A program made the position numbers and the translations under genes. A stretch of 64,000 nt of DNA from Magicicada septendecula (taxonomy: Eukaryota > Arthropoda > Insecta > Hemiptera > Cicadidae): NCBI GenBank assembly GCA_034769895.1, contig JAWRYS010001463.1:1-64000 (forward strand). The letters are read 5' to 3'. The stretch's first letter is position 1, and each line of letters starts with the position of its first letter. Positions 12,619-25,890 of this stretch are shown here, one piece after another. The notes beneath the pieces were generated by a model, which saw nothing but the letters and a program-made list of their open reading frames with translations, ran no database searches and was not told where the DNA came from.

Positions 12619-14281
12619 TTTTACGGTTAATGTATACCAGTCATTACATACATTTTGCTTAAAACTATATTGAACTTTTTTTTAAAATATAAGTAACTTA
12701 ATATAAAACGTATACTGTAGCTCATCAATAAGAAAATCTTATTTTGTGTGTGTGTGTGTGTGTGTGTACGTGTGTGTTTGTGTGTGCCATTTTCTTTCGG
12801 TGAGTAATAAAAATTAAATTGAGTGTTGAATGTATCTATAAAATGACATTTTTTACGAAATGCTATAACGTGAAAGTATTATGTTTTTATGTGGTTGTGT
12901 TTGTTGCTGCAAAGTATTTCATGGATGTCTGTTAAATGAAGTAATATTTGTTCCAAATATTATATTTATAAAATAGAAAATATTTACAGTTTTAGCCATA
13001 TTTGTAACGCTAGATAATTATAAATTATTTATTACTAGCGCTGAGTACTGGAACGGACGCCTACGTGCCAGGACGAGCGATAACAGGTCTCATGAATACG
13101 GCACGAGGTTCATTTAATATTAGTTGATTCAAAGTGACAGTTGTACGAAGGAGCTCCAAGAGCTATTGAATTACGCCTCTTCTGTTATATTTAAGGCTAC
13201 GTATATTGTATTGCATTATTTCAATAATAAAACACAAGGAGACGTTGAGAAATCTCTTTGGTAGATCATGAGAACGGGTAAAAACTTAAAAAAGAAACAG
13301 ATGTCTTATTTAGTGAATTATAAAGAAACTAATTCAAATAAAAACTATTAGATCGCATTTTTATGATAACGGGAGTAACGAAATGAGCAAATTTGTGATA
13401 AAAAATACGTAACTGAATGGTAACGCATAAGGTGAATATTTAAAATTTAACTAACGGACTCAAGATTTGATTTTAATAATTAAATTTTGTGTGTTCAATG
13501 TAATTTTTGGACATAGGAAAATAGTGCGTTTATAATATATTTTAACGACACCCTAAATAAATGAAGCTAAACTAATTTAAACTGTATTTTCAAAATTATA
13601 ATGTTTAAATGAATTCTGATCATAGGGTTTATTTTGTTTATTATGAAAACTTCTGTTATAATTCTGAGTAAAATAATCGTAATTTTTCATTACGATTGGT
13701 TTATGTTCTTTTCACACTAATGACCCCTCAGCAAATAGAGATTTAAAACTTATACAAATTCTAATGTTGACCCATACAGGTGACAGGTGTGGAATAAAAT
13801 AATTGTAAAGACTTCAAATAAAATAATTTTTGTAGGAGTTGTTTTTAATATTGGGGATTATACCACGATAGTATAGAACGTTTTCTTCGCAAGATGGCAG
13901 TAATATTATTTGGATACGACCTAGTGTACTTACTTCTAAATGTTATACACTTACATACATCTACTTAAAAATTCCTGTAGCACTGGTGTAAGAATGTATG
14001 ACATGATTACCAAGTAATCAAATAATTTTTAATTACACATATGAATGTGTAACTGTTATATGAATATATCTGTTTAGTTAAAGTTCACTGACAATTCATA
14101 GTTTAATTTGTTAGTAAAATTTAATTTTATTTATGATAAAATAATAAAATTTTATAGAAGAGATTCTAGACTTTCTTTATAAATACGTCACAAGTAGTTC
14201 AAATTTATAAGGGTAGTTTCAGGACCAAATTATAAAATGTGTTTGGAAATTGTATTTTATATTAAATTAATTTCATGAAGT
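12619..14281. other. Unassigned AT-rich DNA with a (GT)n tract
   Basis: It contains a (GT)n microsatellite at about 12,745-12,787. The remainder is AT-rich with no reading frame or repeat that I recognise. Confidence 0.5.
12745..12787. repeat. (GT)n microsatellite
   Basis: About 20 GT dinucleotides with a small acg interruption. Confidence 0.95.
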
Positions 14282-14600
14282 CTGAGATACAACAATGAAC
14301 TGTATCAAATATTTAAAGAGATACCAGTCTCAAAATTTATAAAAATGCAAAGATTGCGTTGGGCCGGATATGTTATGAGATTGGAGGATGGCATGAATCC
14401 TAAAAGGGCTCTGCTGGGTGCATGGGAGGGAACGAGACCTACAGGCAGACCGAGGAAGAGGTGGGAAGATGGCGTTGCAGAGGACGTGAGGGACATGGGG
14501 ATAAGAAACTGGAGGAGGGCTGCAATGGATGAGTAAATTGGCGGCGGAGATTGGTGGAAGCCAGGACCCGTCTTGGGCTGTAGCGCAATAGGAGGAGGGA
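14282..14600 (+). mobile_element. LINE 3' fragment (reverse transcriptase C-terminus)
   Basis: The frame read from about 14,282 gives YNNELYQIFKEIPVSKFIK, then RLRWAGYVMRLEDG and GRPRKRW. This order is typical of the region downstream of the reverse transcriptase domain in RTE/CR1-like insect LINEs. The open frame closes at 14,534-14,536. The usual continuation (WRRRLVEAR..LG-like) appears in another frame directly after, so the copy is broken there. It lacks the endonuclease and catalytic reverse transcriptase core and is 5'-truncated. Confidence 0.85.
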
Positions 14601-14629
14601 TTAAATTCATTTTGTCGTATATCATTTTC

Positions 14630-16439
14630 CAATTGAAAATTCTAACAATTCGGGTGACAAAAATTATTTATCTTTTGTATCATGTAATACAGAAGTCTTC
14701 ACAATCAATACATGTTTTTACATAGGCCAATAGGCGATTGATCTGACACTGCACATCGTTACGGAAAATAAGTAACATCAAACCCCAGACGTCAAATATT
14801 AGAATCTGTGTTTGTATGTGTAAAACATAATGGTTTTCACGTATGAGAAATAGTAATTCAATTTCATTGAGTTAGAAAAACATTTATTTCTCATGTGGTA
14901 CACTGTGCACTGTACAACGCAACACAGTGAAAATTGAATCTCTGTGCTTGGCACATTATCTCAGCCATACGAGTAACATGGCATAGTGATCTGCTCTACT
15001 TACGGAAGAATGGAAGTTGCTTTCTTCGTTTTCTTCTTCTCTTCGTCGTAATCCCCATGGTGAATCACAGAATGTGAAACCTAATAAGCTCTGTAACACA
15101 AAGTATTCCATATTTATCGACATAAATGATGTAGAAGTTTTATGAAACTAACGTTAACTTTTGATAAAAACTAAACTTATTAAAACCTCCTGAATTATAC
15201 TGTGGTTTTCCCGGGAATACATTTTACTTTGACCTTTAATCAGGTCACTGTTCTGCTCTAAAGTCGAATACTGTGTCTTCTCTATTATTGTAGGATTGCT
15301 GTTAAAGAATAAAAAAAATTTATTTGCTTTGTTATTACTCTAGTAACAAAATATTTTGTTAAAGTGTATAAAGTAATTATACAAACTAAATGTAAAACTG
15401 AGAAATAATTTTAATGTAACAAGCAAACATAATTAAATTTGTCATGATATAATATAAAGTTAAAAAAATAATAATAATTACACGAAACGTCTCGTCTGCT
15501 TCAATGTATAAGAAATCAGTAAAATATTTAAATATTTCCTACTCAAGTAAATAGTGTACTGATCTATTTAAAAATTGACACAAACATTGAGATAAAAATT
15601 AAAATCTCTCAGTAATTTAAAAGTTTTCCCTGTGTAGAGAATTTCCATTGTCGAAGATGCGGTGTTGTACTATTTTCTATTTAAAAAATTAAACCCCACA
15701 TGCTATTTTAACCTTTAAGCATATAAGCTCAAGTGAATTTAGGCAAAACAGTAATAGCAAAATACAAATATGCCAAAAGTGGTATGCATTTTTATGTAAT
15801 TTTTAAATATACAAATAGTATTTTACTGCTACTCAATGGTTTTAGGATAAAAAAAAATCTAATGGTTTTCTCTCCAAAATACCGTATTTATTTTATTTTA
15901 CAGGTGCGCGTGTGTAGTTTGGCGAGAGGTTACTTTTCAAATGAAAAGAATTGAACAATAAATAAAATAATATAAAAATTGTTTTCTCTAAAAACATAGG
16001 AGAGACTATGAAGTACTATTTATAGTTTTAAAACTGTAAGAAGTTTGACGTTCTCCTTCCCCCCCCCCCCCACGTAAAGAGGATGCTTGTAACGTTTGCC
16101 TAACAAGACGCTGAAAAACGGAGGGACCAAATTACCTTCCCCCGATAACGCAGTACAAAGTGCCTTGTATCAAGTGCCAATAGCCTCTTCTGTTGGCGTG
16201 TGAATGACTGGAAGTAAGGCACACTGTTGACGTTGCAGTGGGAAACAGCTCTAAATGGCGAACAACTTTGTCAAAGTCAGAGGTACAGGATATAGCAGGC
16301 AACAAGAAACCACCGTACACAAGAAACTTTTCGTATATGTAGTCCCACTGGTATGTCCTCGTATATAGTACATCCTGAGAAGAAATATTCCGGAGTAATA
16401 CGCCAACAATGGTATATCTGGGTGTGCACTATTCCACAA
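14630..16439. other. Unassigned AT-rich DNA
   Basis: A 73-codon open stretch at 15,733 has no domain. A run of C at about 16,060-16,071 is the only notable simple sequence. I see no gene. Confidence 0.5.
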
Positions 16440-16765
16440 AAACTATGTTAAGAAAGGATAAAGAAAGAAAGAGGGAAACATATGACATAAGAACCGAAAC
16501 ACGGAGTATGGACGAGATGAATAGATTAGGTAATCTAGAAAATGCGAAGAGAGAAAAGGTGAGATACAAAATCAGACCTTTAGGAATAAGCAAAGTGTGA
16601 TGGGAAGGTGGAGAAGAATTTGTGCCTGCAGATTACAGGGTAATTTTCAAAAGAGGACAATATAAACAAACAGGTGTAGGACTATAATAGAAGAAAGGTA
16701 TGGATAAGAATACAGTAAACATTATGCCGATTAGTGATAGGGCGCTGACGATTAAGTACGGTACT
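16440..16765 (+). mobile_element. LINE APE-endonuclease fragment
   Basis: The translation aligns by eye with the N-terminal apurinic-type endonuclease of RTE-like LINEs ('craniofacial development protein 2-like' annotations). It reads RLGNLENAKREK, then PLGISKV, stop, WEGGEEF, then YRVIFKRGQYKQTGVG and MPISDRAL. In the family the motif is GI(S/T)E(V/T)RW with a catalytic Glu. Here Glu is replaced by Lys and the Arg codon before WEG has become TGA, a CpG-type decay. The reverse transcriptase part is absent, so it is an orphan 5' piece. Confidence 0.75.
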
Positions 16766-19672
16766 GGTCTTACTCTGAAACGGATCGTTTTCAATAAGTC
16801 AATTTTTACAGTTGTAACAGAGATGTAGAAAACTATCTTAATAAAGTGATTATACTTGTGCCAGTTTATTTACAAAATTAAATCCTCTTGTATATAGAAC
16901 AAATGTAAGGCGTATTTAAATTCAGCAGTATTCTTTGATGCCTATACCAAAATTTTAGAAACGGTAATTTCGTTAAGAACCAAGTAAACAGAATGAAGTA
17001 ACCACTAACGAGCTGAAATGTGCACACACCCACATTTACACATTTGTGACCAGTGTGTATAGAAAATACATTTGTATACGCAAGAATAGTGTAGCGTTTA
17101 GAAGAATAGACCATTAATACAAAAATAATTTCCTTTAAAACGAAGCAAGTTTTTGCATATATTTCAACATATTTTAATATTATTCTTTATACTTCCATTG
17201 GCTTGCCTTGTTTATCTACAAAGATGGCACGCTTTTAATTAAAGTGGTAAGAAACTTGAATAGGTGAAAATAAATTCACAATTACTTACACTGCTTGAGG
17301 GGACTTTTAACTATGATATCTCACGGCAAGCCTCTCTGCTGCTGAGAGCACGTTTAGCTAATTTCGTGTTCGGGAGAACTAATGAACACTGTGAGTAGAG
17401 TACACAACAGCAGCACGACTACAAGTTAATTATCTCTGTTTGCTGTGAGCTCTTTAGTCACACAGTAACTAACAGATTTACAAATTGTTGTAACAAGATC
17501 AAGGTATCATAATTATGTACTTTCTAATGTGGTTAGATATTATCGTACCTTAACCAGGGGTGAACAAAGGATTTCATTTCGGGGGGGGGGGTGATTTTTT
17601 TTAACCACATATCGTTTTCTTAGGGTATTGTTTTTCTCATATTATAATGAAAATCGTACTAATAGAAATTAACACTAATAGATAAATTATAGCTGTAATA
17701 CAATAATTTCTTTGAAATCAATTAAAAGCATCCATCAGATAGGATTACAGTTTGTCTTGGAAGCTTAATGATACCTTTATGTGGAATATTCATACTTTAT
17801 AGAGAACGTTAAAATTAAGAAAGTGAGGGTTAGCAGCATGTATCTAAATGCTGTGGATATAAATGTGTATAATAGGGTTGTAGATATAAAATTTACAGCA
17901 TGTAAAATAGTGTTAAATAATTTTGTTAACAAATATAATGAGCGTCAGTCATCTTTAATAGGAAAAATAAGAAAAAATGTAAAAACAAAGAAATTACTAT
18001 ATACTTTGATAAATAGATGTTTTATTTCGAAAAATCAGAAATATTTAATTTAATTTGTCATATAAAGCGCGTTAATTACGCGAGTACAGAGAATAACACT
18101 GGAATTGTTCAACTCCTAACGTCACGTGACTTCAAAAATCGTCGTACGCTCCATCGCCTGTCTTTTCCATAGGGCTCGGTTAACGGCCAACTAGCGGGTA
18201 ATAGCAAACAGTTCCTTCGTTGCGAAGTTAAATAAGACAGCTGACACGGTAAAAGCATAGTTTAAAGAACGTCATCGCATGAATCATATGTTTCAAGTTG
18301 CTTATAACCAGCGGAAAATCCTGTCCTCCTATTCTCTTTCACCCCAACTTCTTTTAATTTTTCACCATTTATTTTCATCTGTTGTATTTATTATTCTAGA
18401 TTATTTAGACTTGTCATTGACCTAAATACTAATTTTTTAAAATTGACAAAACTTGGAAGACAATTAATTACATTTCAAAAAACACGAAACCAGTTAAACT
18501 TTTTTATTTTTTCAGATTTCGAGGGGAGGGGAATACATCCCACATATCCCCCTTAGGTGTGCCTCTGCCTATTATAAGGAAAAATTAGGAATAAACAGTA
18601 TACAGAATTCTTTTTGTGACACAACCCCGAAATTAGTGTCTTTTGTATAACTAAATGCATTTCTTTATGACAATTGTTTACAAAATAATAAACGGATCAT
18701 TATATACACAATTTATATATATTGGCATTATTGTACCAGCACAGATTAGCGTAAATTTTAAAAAAATATTTAACTCCAACATACACACAATGAACACAAT
18801 GTATATTTAAAATGACGGGCATATTGATATAATCTGTTACAATGAATATTTTTTTCGTATTAATATCTATATTATTATTATTGATATTATTAGCAATTAA
18901 TGTGTTACCAACATAAATAACACTGTTACGTACCACTGCCAAAAATATTTCCTATCTGATGATGAGCTGTGAAACTTGAAAGCGCCAATCGGGACTTTTT
19001 TATATAGTGGTGTGCAACAGTGTTATGTATGTTTACGACTATAACCACTAACAGCACTTTATTAATTAAATTGATATGGGCACTTACAGTGAAACATATA
19101 ACTGAAGGCTGTAGTGCACTTGCTGAACTGAGACAGACACTGACTAAATGGAGACCTGAAAGAAGATCTCTGAAATTTGCAGTTAGCGATGAACAAACGT
19201 CCGTCTTTCCTAAAGAAACAATATTACTGTATCGGCTCTGACAAGATTGTTTAGCGTCCATATGTGTAGGAATTTCTGTTGTCATTGGTATGTTCGAATG
19301 TAGATGAGAACTATACATACACACGAGGAACATTCCTGGTCAACGGCGTTGGACTAAGGGCCTTTGTTGCTTAGCCCTAAAAACATATTCTAGAAAATAA
19401 TAGGCATATAAATAGACGTTTAAATGTATGTAACATATGATAAATTGTAGTTTACTATATTCATTAAGGTTAGTTATTAACAGTAATATAGCCTACGTTA
19501 TATGATAATATATTTTAATAAAACACTAAATTTCACTAATCATAATTAATTTATATTTTAAGTGTTGTAACAATTCTTGCCCTTGTGTCGTTAGCAACAT
19601 TTCTTAGGAGTAGTTTACCATTATAATCACTTTTGTTTCTTTCCTCTTTATGTGTGTGTGTGTGTGTGTGTG

Positions 19673-19710
<38 letters not shown>

Positions 19711-21939
19711 CAGTTCAACATCTTCCACTATTTACTACAGCCTAGGTATTTCTCAGTTCCCTACATCAGGGATTAGCAGTTTTTCGTAGAACAGTGTTCT
19801 TCATCAATTTACTGTTTTCCTTCTGTCAAATATATGCCTACTACTCTAAAACAACATTCATTAATTAATCTATGCAACTCCGTAGAGTTTATCTGTCCAT
19901 TTCCATTTTAATGTCCTTTGCTATCTTACATTTACAAGCTACCGTGTCTGCTTTTGGCCATTAGACTTACTGTTTTGTGGCAATTATTTAATTTTTGTCG
20001 CCTTTGATATCTCACAATCTAACACAAAACTAATCATATTGCGAGAAAAAATGTTTTGAAACAGTTTTCTAGTTTGAAGATGTTTTAGTAGATGATGACT
20101 GTTCTCTGTTGTATGTCAAACGCTATTTAGCCTGATTAACGCTACTTGGCTTTTTACAAGCGTTTAGTAACTTCAGGAACAATTATACTAGAGGAAGTAA
20201 CTAAAAAATTGATAACGTTACTACTTAACCCAAGAAAATATTCTACTGCAATCTCTTGAACTGGGGGCCTGGAGTTACCAAACGTTCTGAACAATTATTA
20301 CCCACAAAAATAATATTTAAACCAAATTTTCCCTTGCACTTTTAAATAAAACACTGAAAAACGTAAAGATGTATATATAATTGTCATTTTATTTAAAAAT
20401 TGAATTTCTGGCTTTATGAAAATACATATTTTATGGAAACCTGCATGTAAGTAAACTACAATTCTACTTTTAGCTATTATTTTATTATGCATCTTTTACA
20501 ATAAGGCAATGACCTGGATAAGTAATTTATTATGGCACAATAAATTCTAAACTGATGCTGTTCGCATAGGAAAAACGGAAATTTAATTTGTCTGTATTGG
20601 ACACAAAGATGTTGTGCTACGATTAACACGTGATTGTGGAATATGTCAGTAATGTCTATAACTTGCCTTCGCTAAGTATTAACTACAATATAAAAATGAA
20701 TAAGTTTAATAAGTAAATAATAAGTTTAAATGGTTCATGACAATATTTGTTACTGTAGCTCATTGTTCACTTACATCTAAATCATCAAATTGTTTTACCA
20801 AAACTATTTTTGGAAAAAAATTGATATATTAGCTTTTGTTAGAGTCACAGGCTATGATACAATCTACATATGATGCACAGATATTGGCAGTTTGAAAACT
20901 TTTCAATTTCAAGTTTAAAATAATTCCTTTTGTTTATTTATAACACAAATTGTGCTTCATGTACACAACCTGTAAGTACAATCGCGTTACTTTACGGTGG
21001 CCGCTTCATAGCTGCGCGAAAACTGAGGGTAGTGGGCGAGACTAAGTGTGCTCAGTTGTAACACTACATTTCAAAAACGTCCGTCTTACTGTTGCTACAG
21101 CCGGTATTATTGGATTATGGGTGCCCTTAACTATTTATTTATTACAACTCGGATTTTATACATTGTTGAAATTTCCGGATTTCATTCAATTAACTACTAT
21201 TTGTAATTTTACACAGTATTACTTGAAATTTTATCAAATATATATTTGTAATACCAGAACATTTTTATTTGTTACATAATGTAAATAATAAATAATTACT
21301 AATATTGGCCGCTTTTCTGTCCTGAATCGTTTTATTTTCCTGAGATATTCAATTCTTTTTGCCGTTCATTTAATACAATTCTTTATTTCTAATTTGCTTC
21401 CATTTAAACCTTACGTTTATAATAAGTTTTCATAAACATGATAAGCTATCTTGAAAGTTTACACTAGACTTAAGAAGTTGATGCAGTTTTCGTAGCGTAG
21501 GATATTTTTTTGTGTAGAAAAAATAATTAAATGAAATACAAGCCTGTACGGTAAATGCTTCATGGTAAATGTTTTTCAAAACGCGTCAACACTTACGCAT
21601 TCAGTGAGATGTGCCGTTACACTGACAAAAAACAGGGTTCTGCGCATACCACTTTTGCCAAGGTTGCCGGACACCATAAAGTACTCAAGTAGTACTATGT
21701 AGTACATACTATGAAACAAATTTACGTAGGTATAAAACGCTTTAGCGTTTGATATAGGAAAACTTATCAGCGTCGAGGGAATGAAATTGACAACAATAAG
21801 CTGTTAACCTTACAGCTTTCGTATGTTTACAGGATTTGTTAAGCCAACATGCTCAAAATTAGCTAAGCGCACACGTAGATGTGTGTAAATACGTACAACT
21901 GGACATATTCTTCTTCTCCTCTTCAAGGGTTAGCTTATA
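16766..21939. other. Unassigned AT-rich DNA
   Basis: About 5 kb without a supported gene. It holds a (GT)n tract at 19,651-19,708, G-runs near 17,580, and several open stretches of 60-135 codons on both strands with no recognisable domain. The 18,926-19,333 minus stretch and its plus-strand mirror at 19,020-19,241 overlap, as expected by chance in a stop-poor patch. A tRNA A-box-like phrase (tggtcaacggcgttgga, 19,339-19,355) is too isolated to call a SINE. Confidence 0.5.
19651..19708. repeat. (GT)n microsatellite
   Basis: Almost pure GT dinucleotides, interrupted once by a doubled T. Confidence 0.97.
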
Positions 21940-22485
21940 TAAACTTGTTCCGGCACCCATCTCATCCTCGGAAGACACACGTCTCTTCTACCAATTTCTT
22001 TATAGTTCAGTGCCGCTTTCGGCAATCGATCCTCTGTCATCCTTTGCAGATGATCCCACCATTGTCTTCTATAAATTGATACAGTTACATGTCCGTTACG
22101 TTGAGTTCTGTTCTGATATCTTCATTACTATATCTTCATTTAAAGTATTTCGAAGAAACTGCATTTCAGCACTCTGAATATTGCCGTTTACCTTTTTTTG
22201 TCATGACCCACGCCTCACTCGCATAAATCAACGTGGGTATTGCAATAATTGTCTTATAAAATTTAATGCTTGTGCTGTGTCTTAGTTTTTTCTAAGATTT
22301 CTATGAATCGTACCACAAATATTCCTAAATTTATTTATCTTCTCTCTTATATCATAATCAGATTCATAGCTTACTGCGCAGCCGAGATATTTGAAAAGGC
22401 TCATTTGTTCTAAAGTGCTGTTGTTTAGAACTATCTTACTCCTCACTGGACTATCTTCCCTCAATTTCAAGAAAAGTATTATGCA
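21940..22485 (-). mobile_element. LINE 3' fragment (reverse transcriptase C-terminus)
   Basis: Read on the minus strand from 22,485, the sequence gives LREDSPVRSKIVLNN, STLEQMSLFKYLGCAVSYE and IREKINKFRNICGTIHR. Further down come a PTLIYASE-like patch and RWWDHLQRMTEDRLPKAAL, the block preceding the stop in many insect LINEs. Pieces lie in different frames with stops between (the first frame ends at 22,282). The enzyme core is missing. Two small plus-strand open stretches at 21,879-22,177 are shadows of it. Confidence 0.8.
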
Positions 22486-22638
22486 ATATAGGGAAACCTA
22501 TATACGCAAAATACACCATATTATAGTCTACTATTTTAATATTTCCCATATTAATCATACGGCAGGTTACAAACGTTCAATCATGTATTGGTAATAAGAA
22601 ACAATGCATAGATTTTGATTTATTTGCTAATTGGTTTT

Positions 22639-24770
22639 ACTTCCATGTTCCTTAAGGAAATGGAAGTATGGTGATGTAAAAAAAAATCGTGTTCGAGGTT
22701 ATTGCAGATTCTGATTGTACTACATTCAAAACATGAAAAAAAGTCATTTTTCGAAAAGTGTCTGTGTGTCTGTCTGTCTGTGTGTCTGTATGTCTGTGTG
22801 TCTGTGTGTCTATCTGTGTGCCTGTAGATTTCTTTCTATCGCAAACAATAACAGCCGCAAATTCAAAGAGAATAAAATAATTTTCTGCATACAGCCCAGA
22901 TTTGTAGAGTACTCAAGACCTATTGTTTTTGGTGAAGATCGGTTAAGGGAAAGGGGTAGTACACTAGTAATGTTTTTTGTTTTAACAAGGGTATTTATTA
23001 TGGCAAACGATAACAGCCGCTAATTCAAACAGAATCAAATGATTATTTGCATACAACTCTGAATTGTAGAGTTTTCAAGATCTGTTGTTTTTGGTGAAGA
23101 TCGGTTAAGGGAAAGGGGTAGTTTACCTGCCACGTTTTTTGTTTTAACAAGGTTTTCTATGGCAAACGATAACAGCCGCAAATTCAAACAGAATCGAATA
23201 ATATTTTGCATACAGCCCTGAATTGTAGAGTTCTCAAGATCTTTTGTTTTTGGTGAAGATCGGTTATGGGAAAGGGGTAGTTTACCACCAACGTTTTATG
23301 TTTTAACAAGGGTATTTTCTACGGCAAACGATAACTGCCGCAAATTCAAACATAATCAAATAATTTTTTGCATGCAACTCTGAATTGTAGAGTTTTCAAG
23401 ACCTATTGTCTTTGTTGAAGATCGGGTCAGGGAAAGGGGTAGTTTACCTCCAACATTTTATGTTTTAACATGGGTAATTTTTTCTATGACGAATGATAAC
23501 TGCCGAAAATTCAATCAGAATCAAATAATGTTTTGCATACCTTCCTGAGCTATAGAGATCTCAATGTCTGTTGATTTAGGTGAACATCGGTTAAGGGAAA
23601 GGGGTAGTTTACCAGCAACATTTTATGTTTTAACAACGGTAATTTTTCTATAACGAACGATACCTGCCTCACATTCAAACAGAATCAAATTTTTTCCATA
23701 ATTTCCTCAATTGTAAACGACTGAAGGCTTGTTGATTTTGGTGAAGATCGGTTAAGAGAAAGGGGTATTTTACCAGCAACGTTTTTGGTTTTAACAAGGG
23801 TATTTTTTTGGCAAACGCAACAGCCGCAAATTCAAATAGAAGCAAATAATTTTTGCATACAGCCCTGAATTATAGAGTTCTCAAGACCTATTGTTTTTGG
23901 CGAAGATCGGTTAAGGGAAAGGGGTAGTTACCTACAACATTTTATGTTGTAACAAGAGAACGATAACTGCCGTAAATTCAAACAGAATCAAACAATTATT
24001 TACGTATGTGCCTGAGTTATAGAGGACTCAAGGGCTGTTTATTTTGGTGAAGATCGGTTATGGGGAAGGGGTAGTTTACCAGCCACTGTTAATGTTTTAT
24101 CAAGAGTAATTGTTTATATGACGAACGATAACTGCCGCACATTCAAAGAGAATCAAATAATGTTTTGCATACATATGCATCCCTGAATTGTAGAGGACTC
24201 AAGACCTTTTGATATTGGTGACGATCAGTTAAGAGAAAGGGGTAGTTTACCTGCAACGTTTTATGCGGTAACAAGGTTAATTTTTTCTATGACGAACGAT
24301 AACTGCCGTATATTCAAACATAATCAAATAAGTTTTTGCATACTTCCCTAAATTGTAGAGATCTCAAGGTCTTTTGATTTTGGTGAAGATAGGTTAAGGG
24401 AAAGGGGTAATTTACCAGCAACATTTTATGTTGTAACAAGAGAAATTGTTTCATGACGAACGATAACTGCCGTAAATTGAAACAGAATCATATAAGATTT
24501 TAGATATGTGCCTGAGTTGTAGAAGGCTCAAGGCCTATTGATTTTGGTGAAGATCGGTTACGGGGAAAGGGCAGTTTACCTGAAAAAATTTTTGTAGTAA
24601 CAAGAGTAAAGTACTTAATTTTGATAACTAAATTATCCTGATAAGAAGATCTTAATAATCCACTGTAGAAACGTAGATGAAATATCTATAAATGAATAGG
24701 CTAGTTTAACGGGGTGGGGGTAATTTTCTATAATGAAAGTTATAGTTTAAGGGGTAGGGGGTAAGTTTTA
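22639..24770 (+). mobile_element. Composite repeat element, copy 1
   Basis: Three parts are visible. The head (22,639-22,840) begins with a palindrome (acttccat..ccttaagg..atggaagt) followed by tttttcgaaaagtgtctgtg and a TGTC-rich tract. Then come about 11 imperfect tandem repeats of roughly 163 bp (each with gataacagccgcaaattcaa, tgaattgtagag, gaagatcggttaagggaaag and acattttatgttttaacaag). A tail (24,605-24,770) contains aagaagatcttaataatcca and a ggggtgggggtaatttt run. No coding capacity was recognised. The class is unknown; a non-autonomous DNA element with an internal minisatellite is my guess. Confidence 0.75.
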
Positions 24771-25890
24771 ACTTCCATGTTCCATAAGGAAATGGAAGTA
24801 TGGTCATGGCGAAAAAAATCGTGTTCGAGATAACGGCTGATTCTGATTGTACTACCCTGAAAACCTGAAGAAAAGTCATTTTTCGAAAAGTGTGTCTGTG
24901 TGTGTGTCTATGTGCACAATTTTTTTTTGGCAAACGATAACAGCCGCAAATTCAAACACAATCAAATAATGTTTTGCATACAGCCCTGAATTGTAGAGTT
25001 CTCAAGATCTATTGTTTTTGGTAACGATCGGTTAAGGGGAAGGAGTAGTTTACCTGCAACGTTTTATGTTTTAACAAGGGTAATTTTTTCTATGGCGAAC
25101 GATAACTGCCGTAAATTCAAACAGAATCAAATAATTTTTTGCATACCTTCCTGATTTATAGAGATCTCAAGGTTTGTTGATCTGGATGAAGATCGGTTAA
25201 GAGGAAAGGGTAGTTTACCGGCAAAGTTTTATGTTTTAACAAGGGTAATTTTTATGACGCATGATAACTGCCGCATATTCAAAGAGAATCAAATATATTA
25301 TTGCATACATACCTCAATTTTTAAGTGCTCAAGGTCTATTGATTTTGGTGAAGATCGGTTAAGGGAAAGAGGTAGTTTACCGGCAACATTTTATGTTTAA
25401 CAACGGTAATTTTTTCTATGACGAACGATAACTGCCGTACATTCAAACAGAATCAAATATCTTTTTGCATACGTTCTTGAATTTTTTAAGGTCTGAAAGC
25501 TTATTGATATTGGTGAAGATCGGGTAAGGGAAAGGGGTAGTTTACCGGCCACATTTTGTGTTTTAACAAGAGTAATTGTTTCTATGACGAACGATAACTG
25601 GCGCACATTCAAGCAGAATCAAATAATGTTTTGCATGCATCCCTAAATTGTAGAGGACTCAAGGACTGTTGATTTTGGTTAAGATCGGTTAAGGCAAAGG
25701 GGTACAACATTTTTTGTTGTAACAAAAGTAAAGTACTTAATTTTGATAAATAATTTATCCTGATAAGAAGATCTTAATAATCCACTGTAGAAACGTAGAT
25801 GAAATATCTATAAATGCAGAGGTTAGTTGAACGGGGTGGGGGTAATTTTCTATAAATGAAAATTATAGTTGATGTGGGAGGGGATACATT
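24771..25890 (+). mobile_element. Composite repeat element, copy 2
   Basis: This repeats the architecture of the element immediately before it, in the same orientation with no spacer. It has the palindromic head (24,771-24,930), only about five of the 163-bp repeats (starts near 24,938, 25,096, 25,262, 25,425 and 25,587), then the same tail (25,729-25,890). The internal repeat number therefore differs (11 against 5) while head and tail are conserved. This suggests the three parts form one unit and not a chance neighbourhood. Confidence 0.75.

Noticed and set aside
17550-18560. TIR transposon between G-rich blocks
   Set aside because: The two G/C-rich patches (near 17,580 and 18,525) do not align as inverted repeats and no target duplication was seen.
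18926-19333. 135-codon minus-strand gene
   Set aside because: No family recognised and an equally long open frame on the other strand; nothing supports expression.
19339-19355. tRNA-derived SINE head
   Set aside because: One A-box-like phrase without a B box at the right distance, tail or target duplication.
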